Shown here piece by piece: positions 55,401 through 61,037 of a DNA stretch of 62,160 bases. Below the pieces are notes generated by a model. That model was not told the DNA's origin. It worked only from the letters and a program-made list of their open reading frames with translations, and ran no database searches. The stretch lies in the NCBI GenBank assembly GCA_934444765.1, contig CAKSDC010000011.1, forward strand, positions 1 through 62,160, read 5' to 3'. This stretch comes from an uncultured Oscillospiraceae bacterium. GTDB taxonomy: Bacteria > Bacillota > Clostridia > Oscillospirales > Ruminococcaceae. The translations under genes were made by a program, and so were the position numbers. Each line of letters begins with the position of its first letter. Within the stretch, counting starts at the first letter, position 1.

Positions 55401-55738
55401 CACTAACCAACAACGGCAAAGTAGACTACAAGGCTCTACCAAGTTACAACACCTCAGCAGAAGAAAACACTTCTATTAATACTGCCAACGCACAACCTCG
55501 TGACGAATTGGAGCAAACCTTAGTAGACGTATACTCCGAAATGCTCGGTGTACAGGCTGACGTATCTACAGACTTCTTTACTATGGGAGGTAACTCCTTA
55601 ATGGCTATAAAGATGGTATCTAAGATTAGAGAAGAGTTTAACATTCCTATAAGTTTGACCGAAATGTTTAGTACTTCTACAATCTCGGAACTATACGAAC
55701 TAATACGCTATAAGTTAGACCAAAAGGAGGAGCAATAA
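49460..55738 (+). CDS. Two-module NRPS, Cy-A-PCP-Cy-A-PCP, predicted to form azolines
   Basis: The 2092-residue protein begins with a heterocyclisation domain (1-430) whose DxxxxD motif is D141-MLVA-D146. Adenylation domain 1 (about 470-960; FTSGSTGEPKG from 599) follows, then a PCP with S994 (GGDSVNMIQ). Cy domain 2 (about 1055-1490) has D1187-GLII-D1192; adenylation domain 2 (about 1530-1990) carries NTSGSTGLPKS; the last PCP has S2046 (GGNSLMAIK). Pocket residues read for A1 (FDLSVYDIFG, FNSVPAIM, LMSGDWIP, EGSIWSI) fit the cysteine code DLYNLSLIWK. A2 (HDMSMYDIFG, WNSVPAII, FSGGDY, TTLWNI) is a variant of it. Cy domains condense and cyclise Cys, Ser or Thr to thiazoline or oxazoline. There is no terminal TE; release is by the PCP-reductase at 57733. 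Confidence 0.92.
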   Translation: MNKIVSNSKKFSLTNIQKAYYMGRNPNFELGGVPTYVYYEFETNLKHKDFERSLNNLVAYQPMLRASIDSLQEQTIIDVEDYPYSTVPFYDLTGLTPQEQQERILEVREEFQQKILSKEYTFMFSLAQLTDSTSYIFCYADMLVADAFSLGILLDELKKGCDVNDTVTTLQDDFSKYVELKESQKSSKRYATDKEYWLNRVDEIPPAPNVPTKSVGIECIPTTKRLSCRLDPKVWERIKEVSKVKDVPPTTAILTAYAMVLGFWSNQDNFTINMPISDRPVSRKGKGLDLTKVIGDFTSVMLIELEHLNSYNNDFWNYAESVKNSILRSFKHRMFDGTEIIREVAKINNAGDKALMPYVFTSMLLGEDTFDSITNFGDVKYSFSQTPQVFIDCQAMERDGSLFVTWDYVTQLFDEYAINYMFDKFIGVLNSITEEGSIPEEFYSLPPHDIEVLKDYNDTKEDIPVTNLNRLLKDNYTKYADKVAVKDDATTLTFGQLDILSNEVANILSEQGVSLGDCVGICTERNVYTIVNMLGVLKCGATYVTINADYPTERVNYILKKSNCKQYINKSIIDTVSLSDCRPFEPVDVPCTNIAYIIFTSGSTGEPKGVAITHQGVCNTVIDVNQKWNVNSNDKIICVTSFCFDLSVYDIFGALSSGAELVIVPEVRDIRNVLETLRNEHITIFNSVPAIMNLLVSECGLIKDYEPIHSLRLCLMSGDWIPTTLPKEIETRFPNCKPISLGGATEGSIWSIYHPIVARDSSLSSIPYGRPLANQTMYILSNDLRQCPLNTVGEIHIGGIGVADCYINDEEKTKASYVETKEFGRLYKTGDFGRVCSNGDMEFLGRRDFQVKINGHRIELSEIENVLNKYKDISNVIVSVVKNGLNVDSICAFYVSPTEYTEEELTEYVSKYVTNYMIPKYYVKLDSIPLTSNGKVNRKALVLPKEYMTTTITAEEDTSNLTPTERTLWTIWKKFLKTDSLNINSGFFNLGGDSVNMIQVIGEINSTFGVDIPFQKFLQNSSIKDVAMMIDKDKSTNDDIDEVDTFKIRPGDKWKPFKLSGLQESYFIGRNSEDYNGLATNGYVELDCADYDHEKFCRVLQRLIDRHDMLRCAIYPDGTQQFLKEAKVPEIPITDKSNLTADELEQYILETRREMTTIRLDLEKPPLIAIRVTMTGEKSAIVHVYVDGLIIDGWSYQLFHLELEELYRDESVQYPPLQANYRDYICYKEHQKTTKKYQRDKQYWLDKIDTLPEAGTLPLLKPLKELDLIEGNQVKCGLNIDDWHLLEEKSKVFGVSPFTVIFTSFALTIARWNNAQRFMLNIPEFDRPQFHPDVNKIIGICSAFLLFVVENDPKETFLDLVVKNHEQLWELKEHNSFSGMEVLREIYKEIKNYDTALVPIVFGMMANVKLPENQSISVRYQENHTTQIWIDITTTLYNDCIEFNWNSISGLMDYDMLSRMVEIQKDILHHAIYEDDFWETPCNVSLPDYDKNIVDDINDTDTPFEYTCFAKLFQDSSNKYGDRVFLCDENRSYTYSQVMQYVSNLSKRLLSIGCKPKDYISIYSEKSIEQIVSILAVDYIGAVYVPIEHNYSNELVLKCMNNVQSKYLITNKDTTYFTDNGIVTILDSLIEDDSKILSPTIVDDTSLIALINTSGSTGLPKSVKVTQKGLLNSIQYTNSRFNVTDSDVFIGLTNYAHDMSMYDIFGSMYSGATLVIPVENKCKDPQHWEELIQKYGVTIWNSVPAIIQMMLEHNKGSVPNCMKSIRLMFSGGDYLKVKLAQTLKDSIDGLQLINVGGPTETTLWNICHEVTTQDIATKTIPYGRPIANTKYYILNENRQICPIGVVGMMHCAGVGISKGYVNNPVENLKKFSIWEQTGELIYNTGDLGKYDEHGNIIFMGRNDLQVEINGKRIELNGISEVLCQHKDIENCAVKLTDDGSNIVAYYTSYTDVDTKAINDYMNQNLPYFEVPKFYVRVDTIPLTNNGKVDYKALPSYNTSAEENTSINTANAQPRDELEQTLVDVYSEMLGVQADVSTDFFTMGGNSLMAIKMVSKIREEFNIPISLTEMFSTSTISELYELIRYKLDQKEEQ

Positions 55739-55741
55739 TCT

Positions 55742-56740
55742 ATGATAGATAAGTTTTATTGGTCACCATCGGCAGTATGGTACATAGACGATGACAATAT
55801 ATTAACTATAAACGGTAGCACATACGATAGCGAAATAGCTAAACTTTTTCCTAAGTTTTACTATCTAACGGTACAGGGTAGTCTAACTACCCAGCTACTG
55901 TATCAGTATAAAGAACACGATGCTAACATGGTACGTAACTTTATAAAGACTCTGTTACGTGAAAAGGTATTAGTATATAGTATAGATGACGTTACTATGC
56001 TATTTAACGCTCAAAGCAGAATGTTTAAACAGTATAACACGTTCACCGATGAGGTTAAGACTAATCCTAACGCTAAGAAAGAGTTCACCGAAAGTGCTTT
56101 AAATAGAGATATAGTAGTAACACAGTTACCTATAGCGTTACAAGACGTTCCCGTAGAAGATACTTTTGTACTAAACAGAAAGTCTGTTAGAACGTTCGAT
56201 AAAGAAACTTTAGTATCCTATACGCAACTATCAGGACTACTATCTATACTTAGAGAACGCATAGTAGACGGCGTTAAAAAGTACAACTTTGCAAGTGGTG
56301 GTGGACTATATCCTATAGACTATTATATTCATGTGAAAGATAATAGGGTAGAAGGACTTCCACAAGGTGTATATATATACGTTCCACGTCTAAACGAACT
56401 TAGAATGGTATCCATACCAGAAGAAGACTTTAAAGAGGCTCATTACTTTGGCAATCAGGATATATATAATAGTTCTGCATTCAGTATGTACTTAGTGTAT
56501 AATGCTAAATACAGTATGCCAAAGTACGACGGTTTAGGATACTATCTTGGTATAGTAGATAGTGGTATAGTATCTCAAGCATTGAGTATCAGTGCCGAAC
56601 GTAACAGTCTTGGTAGTTGTATTATAGGTGAAATGAACTTTGACCGCATTAGTAAGTACTTCAACTTAGACGTTAATCAAAAGTACCTACACTGTATAGA
56701 GTTTGGTTTAAAGTCAAAAGAAGAAGTTCAAAACGACTAA
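55742..56740 (+). CDS. SagB/McbC-type FMN-dependent azoline oxidase
   Basis: The 332-residue protein has a nitroreductase fold with the phosphate-contacting LNRKSVRTF (R146, S148, R150), YNFASGGGLYPIDYYIHV, GVYIYVPRLNELRMV and the late GLGYYLGIVDSGIVSQALSI plus ERNSLGSCIIGEM, the pattern of SagB-type dehydrogenases. These oxidise thiazoline or oxazoline rings to thiazole or oxazole with FMN. The location 3 bp after an NRPS with two Cy domains fits oxidation of at least one ring. The N-terminal 120 residues resemble the winged-helix-like part found in other SagB proteins. Confidence 0.87.
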   Translation: MIDKFYWSPSAVWYIDDDNILTINGSTYDSEIAKLFPKFYYLTVQGSLTTQLLYQYKEHDANMVRNFIKTLLREKVLVYSIDDVTMLFNAQSRMFKQYNTFTDEVKTNPNAKKEFTESALNRDIVVTQLPIALQDVPVEDTFVLNRKSVRTFDKETLVSYTQLSGLLSILRERIVDGVKKYNFASGGGLYPIDYYIHVKDNRVEGLPQGVYIYVPRLNELRMVSIPEEDFKEAHYFGNQDIYNSSAFSMYLVYNAKYSMPKYDGLGYYLGIVDSGIVSQALSISAERNSLGSCIIGEMNFDRISKYFNLDVNQKYLHCIEFGLKSKEEVQND

Positions 56741-56974
56741 TACAACGATAACTTTAATTGGCAAATAATAATGAAAGGAAACGTTACCGATATTATAAGA
56801 TTTTTATAGTATATACCCATTCGTTAATGGGAAGTTTAAGCCTTTGGAGTATCATGCCAACGTAAGTAGTAATAGTACGAAAACGGATACGTTGAAGAAG
56901 GAATGAAACTTGAAAGTTGTGACTTTAAAAGCATCATAACTTTTGTGAGTTTTTGGTAACAGATTAATAAGTAT
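56741..56974 (+). other. Structured 234-nt gap inside the biosynthetic operon
   Basis: No convincing gene is present; an 18-codon frame at 56903-56959 has a poorly spaced site. Three hairpins can form: CCCATT/AATGGG (56816-56831), CAACGTA/TACGTTG (56858-56864 with 56888-56894), and AAAGTTGTGA/TCATAACTTT (56913-56922 with 56934-56943). The last is followed by TGTGAGTTTTTGG and may be a weak terminator. All other gaps in this operon are much shorter. Confidence 0.45.
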
Positions 56975-57730
56975 ATGCAAAATTCCAAATGGTTTAATCA
57001 CTATACATATAACGATAATGCTAAAGTGAACCTATTCTGTTTCGTACACGCTGGAGGTAGTTCCTCATACTTTTCACAATGGAAAAGAAACTTCTCCGAT
57101 AGCGTGAACGTAATACCAGTAGAATATCCTATGCGTGAAAAACGCTTTATGGATAAGATGCCTACCAGTCTAATAGAACTATCTAACAGTATAGCTTCGG
57201 AAAATTTAGACTACTTTAAAGATAAGCCTTTTGCATTCTTTGGACACTGTACAGGTGGTTTAATAGCTTATGAGTGTGCCAAAGCACTATCTAAAGTACA
57301 CGGTTTAGACGCTAACTATCTATTTGTATCTTCTGTATTAGCTCCTGAGTATGCCAAAGTACCATCTATTGAAGGACTATCCGATGAAGAGTTCACTCAA
57401 TTTATTATAGAATCGGGCTTTGTAGATAAGGCTATCTGTGAAAATAAGGAACTTTTAGAATACTTTTTACCTATAGCAAGAGCAGACTTTTATATTCACG
57501 ATAAGTACACTATACAAGATACTTCCACAATGCCAGTATCTATAGCTTGCTTTAATGGTAATAGTGACGACAGCACCGAAGACAAGTTCAAGTTAGACGC
57601 TTGGGAAAAGTATACCTCTAAAGAGTTTAAAGAGTACTTCTATGAGGGTAACCACTTCTACTTAGACAAGCATCTATCTGAACTATGCAAGCAACTTGAA
57701 ACACTTATGCTAAACGAAAGGAATAACTAA
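56975..57730 (+). CDS. Type II thioesterase 2 with Cys nucleophile
   Basis: The 251-residue protein has the thioesterase start LFCFVHAGGSSSYFSQW and an oxyanion/lid region like thioesterase 1. Its nucleophile elbow reads FFGHCTGGL, with Cys92 in place of Ser. The C-terminal YEGNHFYLDKH keeps the His. Cysteine-type thioesterases form longer-lived acyl enzymes and can favour transfer to an amine or thiol over hydrolysis. It may release or transfer an intermediate, not just edit. No typical ribosome-binding site is seen; an in-frame TAA 15 nt upstream fixes the start at or after 56975. Confidence 0.82.
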   Translation: MQNSKWFNHYTYNDNAKVNLFCFVHAGGSSSYFSQWKRNFSDSVNVIPVEYPMREKRFMDKMPTSLIELSNSIASENLDYFKDKPFAFFGHCTGGLIAYECAKALSKVHGLDANYLFVSSVLAPEYAKVPSIEGLSDEEFTQFIIESGFVDKAICENKELLEYFLPIARADFYIHDKYTIQDTSTMPVSIACFNGNSDDSTEDKFKLDAWEKYTSKEFKEYFYEGNHFYLDKHLSELCKQLETLMLNERNN

Positions 57731-57732
57731 GT

Positions 57733-59181
57733 ATGATAAGCATACAAGATACTATTACTCAAACTTGGAAGGAAGTTCTTAACCTTGAAACCGTAGGCTT
57801 AGACGATAACTTTTTCGACGTTGGCGGTACTTCCGTACAAGCGTTAAAGATTATCGAACAGGTTAAGTCTAAGGGTATTTCAATACCTTTTGTTAAGATG
57901 TTCACTTGCCAAACTATTAGAGAGATTTCGGAAGTAGCTACTATAGTAGATAACAACACTAACGATATTTCTAACCTTATGAAGGTAGTACACAAGATTA
58001 ACGACTTCGTCCCAAGTGATGAGTACAAGGCTATCTTAAACGACTACTTTAAAAAGTCCAAAAGTATAGAATATATTTCCATACCAGACGCTAAGAATAT
58101 CTTTATTACTGGTGCTACTGGTTACTTAGCTTGCCACTTAATAGAACAGATACTATTAAACTCTAACACTAAAGTGTACGCTTTAGTTAGAGGTGCTAAT
58201 TCACAAGTGGCTACAGAACGTTTTTGGAAAGTATTCAACTACTACTTCCCAAATGACGGCTATCAACAAAAGTATCAAGATAGAATATCTATAATAATAG
58301 GCGACCTTACTAAAGATAGGTTTGGTCTATCTGAAAGTGAATATGAAACACTCTCTACCGAAGTAGATAGCGTACTACACACTGCGGGAAACATCAACCA
58401 CTACGGCGTTTGGAGTGACTTTGAAAGCATAAACGTAAACGGTACTAAGCGTATAATAGAGTTCGCTAAGCACAGTACTAAAAAAAGACTAAACCATATT
58501 TCCACTATATCCACTAACTATACTTACAACAGATGCGAAAATCCAGTTCCATTTACTGAATACGATATACTAACGGGCGAAGATGCTGAAAACTTCTACA
58601 TAAAGTCTAAACTTATGGCGGAAAACTTAGTGGTAAACGAAAAGGATACTTTAGATATAAAGATATTTAGACCTTCTAACATTATTCAAAGCTACAGAAC
58701 GGGTATGTATCCTTATGGTACTACTAAAGATACTCTATTTAAGGTAAATACTGAATTAACTCTTTTAAACCTATTGGCTGAAGATAATATTATGTTAGAC
58801 TTACCTCAAAGACTGTTAGACTTCTCTTATATCGACGAAACTGCACAGTCTATATATAAACTTATGACCATTAAAGAAACCAATGGATATATGTATAATA
58901 TATTTAATCCTAACAGAATGAGTATTTCGGAATATGCTGACCGTTTGAACTTAAACAAACTATCTATTGAAGAGTTTGAACAGTATCTAAAAGACCATGA
59001 AGATACTCTATTAGGAGATATTAAACAACTATGTACTCTATCTATAGCAGACGGAAATATAAATCAAGCATTAATAGTTACTCCAGAAAATGCTAAAACC
59101 ACTAATCTGTTAAAAGATATCGGCTTTGAATGGCACGCTTTAGAGGATAAGAACCTATCCGATATAGTAAACTTTAAATAG
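57733..59181 (+). CDS. PCP-thioester reductase (reductive release)
   Basis: The 482-residue protein starts with a carrier domain (1-75; phosphopantetheine Ser34 in VGGTSVQALK) and continues as a thioester-reductase of the extended SDR type. Its NAD(P)-binding motif is NIFITGATGYLACHL (G127-xx-G130), VYALVRG follows, and the catalytic pair is Y289-xxx-K293 (YIKSKLMAE). Such domains free a carrier-bound chain as an aldehyde or, by two reductions, an alcohol. It has no adenylation domain, so its PCP must receive the chain from the NRPS or from thioesterase 2. It is the last gene of the operon, with a terminator about 75 bp later. Confidence 0.9.
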   Translation: MISIQDTITQTWKEVLNLETVGLDDNFFDVGGTSVQALKIIEQVKSKGISIPFVKMFTCQTIREISEVATIVDNNTNDISNLMKVVHKINDFVPSDEYKAILNDYFKKSKSIEYISIPDAKNIFITGATGYLACHLIEQILLNSNTKVYALVRGANSQVATERFWKVFNYYFPNDGYQQKYQDRISIIIGDLTKDRFGLSESEYETLSTEVDSVLHTAGNINHYGVWSDFESINVNGTKRIIEFAKHSTKKRLNHISTISTNYTYNRCENPVPFTEYDILTGEDAENFYIKSKLMAENLVVNEKDTLDIKIFRPSNIIQSYRTGMYPYGTTKDTLFKVNTELTLLNLLAEDNIMLDLPQRLLDFSYIDETAQSIYKLMTIKETNGYMYNIFNPNRMSISEYADRLNLNKLSIEEFEQYLKDHEDTLLGDIKQLCTLSIADGNINQALIVTPENAKTTNLLKDIGFEWHALEDKNLSDIVNFK

Positions 59182-59254
59182 TTACGATTTCACCATTAAT
59201 CCTTTTTTGATGTAATAATAGAGGCTTTTACCAACCATAGTATAAGCTAAAACG

Positions 59255-59288
59255 ATAGCGTTCACTGTTAAAATATAGTGGACGCTAT
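59255..59288 (+). terminator. Probable terminator of the biosynthetic operon
   Basis: ATAGCGTTCACT and AGTGGACGCTAT form a 12-bp stem with one G-U pair and a 10-nt loop, followed by T-rich TGTTATTATGTT. The 59182-59377 stretch has no credible gene; a 60-codon minus-strand frame there has no site or promoter. Confidence 0.7.
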
Positions 59289-59312
59289 TGTTATTATGTT
59301 GTGTATGAAAAT

Positions 59313-59337
59313 ACTCTCTACCCAAATGGTAGAGAGT
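59313..59337 (-). terminator. Terminator of the convergent small gene
   Basis: ACTCTCTACC and GGTAGAGAGT form a perfect 10-bp stem. On the minus strand it is followed by ATTTTC, after the gene ending at 59378. Confidence 0.7.
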
Positions 59338-59377
59338 AATATCTGGTCTCAAATATATTTTCACAACTATCTATATT

Positions 59378-59848
59378 TTACTTATCTAAAACTATACCAT
59401 TAACATAGAGTGGAATACTTAATGTTTTTGGTAATAATTTCAAACCTGCTTCATAGTTATAACTATTAATTAGTTCGTCCCAAACCCTGTTTTGTGGGGA
59501 TTTAGTTGATGGAGATATCAAAATTGTCATTAATTGTCTTCGCTCTTTTGCGTTTAATTCCCAATTTTGTTTGCCACCATTATTTTTATGGATTATATAT
59601 TTACAATCTCTAAACATTATACGGGCAATCTTAGTTGCTTTAGTAGGGTCTATATGATTGTAAACTTTAAAATATTCTTTATTTTTCAAATTTCTTTTAC
59701 TATCTGGGTTTACTGCTACACACATATTATACTTTCTATCACGTTGTACTGTTGCAAACTCTGTTAAAAGTTCGCCAGCATAAGTATCTATGGCATACTC
59801 TTCACATAATAATAAATCTTCATCATCATATAAATTTTCTATAAACAT
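59378..59848 (-). CDS. Hypothetical protein (156 aa)
   Basis: I do not recognise the family. The ATG at 59848 is chosen because AAGGAG is 7 bp upstream; an ATG at 59854 is too close. The product is soluble, with no signal peptide, an acidic N-terminus (FIENLYDDEDLLLCEEY) and a basic middle and C-terminus. NAKERRQLMTILISPS and the CKYIIHKNNGGKQNWELN segment suggest a small alpha/beta nucleic-acid- or protein-associated fold, but nothing specific. It has a strong promoter of its own. The codon choice is richer in TTT and AAA than its neighbours, so it may have been acquired separately. Confidence 0.65.
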   Translation of the reverse strand: MFIENLYDDEDLLLCEEYAIDTYAGELLTEFATVQRDRKYNMCVAVNPDSKRNLKNKEYFKVYNHIDPTKATKIARIMFRDCKYIIHKNNGGKQNWELNAKERRQLMTILISPSTKSPQNRVWDELINSYNYEAGLKLLPKTLSIPLYVNGIVLDK

Positions 59849-59893
59849 ATACATTCTCCTTTTTGTTTATTTAGGAGACCAGATATTATAGTT

Positions 59894-59922
59894 AGTATAC
59901 TATGAAAACTTTATTTTGTCAA
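59894..59922 (-). promoter_or_regulatory. Promoter of the hypothetical gene
   Basis: On the minus strand TTGACA (59917-59922) and TATACT (59894-59899) are exactly 17 bp apart, about 45 bp before the ATG at 59848. It is divergent from the lysR promoter. Confidence 0.75.
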
Positions 59923-59959
59923 TATATTCTAAAAATTTTTCAATTAATATATTCTATAA

Positions 59960-59988
59960 TTGATTTAACCACGCTACTATGTTATAAT
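59960..59988 (+). promoter_or_regulatory. Promoter of the lysR gene
   Basis: TTGATT (59960-59965) and TATAAT (59983-59988) are 17 bp apart, 36 bp before the TTG start at 60025. Confidence 0.75.
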
Positions 59989-60024
59989 AGTACTATATAC
60001 TATATAGTTAGAGGTGAATTTTAA

Positions 60025-60936
60025 TTGACGTTACAACAACTAAAGTATGCAGTAACTATAGCTCAAAAGGGGACTATTAGTGAGGCTTCACATACACTGT
60101 ACGTTTCACAACCCAGTCTAACCAACGCTATAAAAGAACTTGAAGCAGAAATTAACATAACGATATTTCATAGAAGTAACAGGGGAATAGTAGTAACTAA
60201 TGAGGGTGAAGAGTTTTTGGGATATGCACGTCAGGTATTGCAACAAGTGGAACTTATTCAGAATAAGTACGTGGACGGAAAACCTTTAAAACAAGTATTT
60301 TCAGTATCGGCACAACACTATTCTTTTGTAGTGAACGCTTTCGTAGACGTTATTAAACAGTTCGGAAATACCAGTTACGACTTCACTTTAAGGGAAACGC
60401 AAACCTATGAGATTATTCAAGACGTTTCAAAGTTTAAGAGTGAAGTGGGTGTACTGTATCTATCCCGTGAAAACAATACTATTATAGGAAAACTTATCGC
60501 TGAAAATGAGTTGATATTCAATGAACTGTTTACTGCTAAGCCTCACGTATTTATAAGCTACCGTCACCCATTAGCACAGAAAGAAGTCATATCTTTAGAG
60601 GATTTAAAAGAATATCCATACCTATGCTTTGAACAGGGCGACCATAACTCCTTCTACTTTTCGGAAGAGATATTAAGTTCTTTACCTCGTGAAATGACTA
60701 TAAAGGTTAGAGACCGTGCCACACTGTTCAACCTTGCAGTGGGACTGAACGGCTATACTATAAGTACTGGTATAATAAGTCACGAACTTAATGGCGAAAA
60801 CATAATATCTAAACCACTGAACATAGACGAACACTTTAGAGTAGGCACAGTAACTCGTAAAAATATGAAACTTAGCAACTTAGGAATAGCCTATTTAGAG
60901 GCTTTAAAACGTCATACTAATTCTGATATAGTTTAA
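60025..60936 (+). CDS. LysR-family transcriptional regulator, probable regulator of metE
   Basis: The 303-residue protein starts at TTG 60025 behind AGAGGTG. The N-terminal winged helix-turn-helix has AQKGTISEASHTLYVSQPSLTNAIKELEAE and FHRSNRGIVVTNEGEEF, the LysR signature. The rest is the two-lobed effector domain, with FISYRHPLA as in CysB/MetR-like members. It lies 101 bp upstream of metE on the same strand. The metE promoter has a TATAAT but no good -35, as expected for activator dependence. It therefore probably senses a sulfur-metabolite signal such as homocysteine or O-acetylserine. Confidence 0.9.
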   Translation: MTLQQLKYAVTIAQKGTISEASHTLYVSQPSLTNAIKELEAEINITIFHRSNRGIVVTNEGEEFLGYARQVLQQVELIQNKYVDGKPLKQVFSVSAQHYSFVVNAFVDVIKQFGNTSYDFTLRETQTYEIIQDVSKFKSEVGVLYLSRENNTIIGKLIAENELIFNELFTAKPHVFISYRHPLAQKEVISLEDLKEYPYLCFEQGDHNSFYFSEEILSSLPREMTIKVRDRATLFNLAVGLNGYTISTGIISHELNGENIISKPLNIDEHFRVGTVTRKNMKLSNLGIAYLEALKRHTNSDIV

Positions 60937-61037
60937 AACTATAGATAACCTATTAAAATAAGTATTTTACATACCTGAATTTTTGTTATAGAATATAATC
61001 ATACTAAAAACATAGAATTAGAGAGGAATTATAATAT

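Noticed and set aside
56903..56959. 18-codon peptide (MKLESCDFKSIITFVSFW) in the operon gap
   Set aside because: The purine-rich stretch touches the ATG, which is too close for initiation, and the frame coincides with a hairpin that explains the sequence.
59182..59364. 60-codon minus-strand frame after the biosynthetic operon
   Set aside because: It has no ribosome site or promoter, overlaps two terminator hairpins, and its product looks random.
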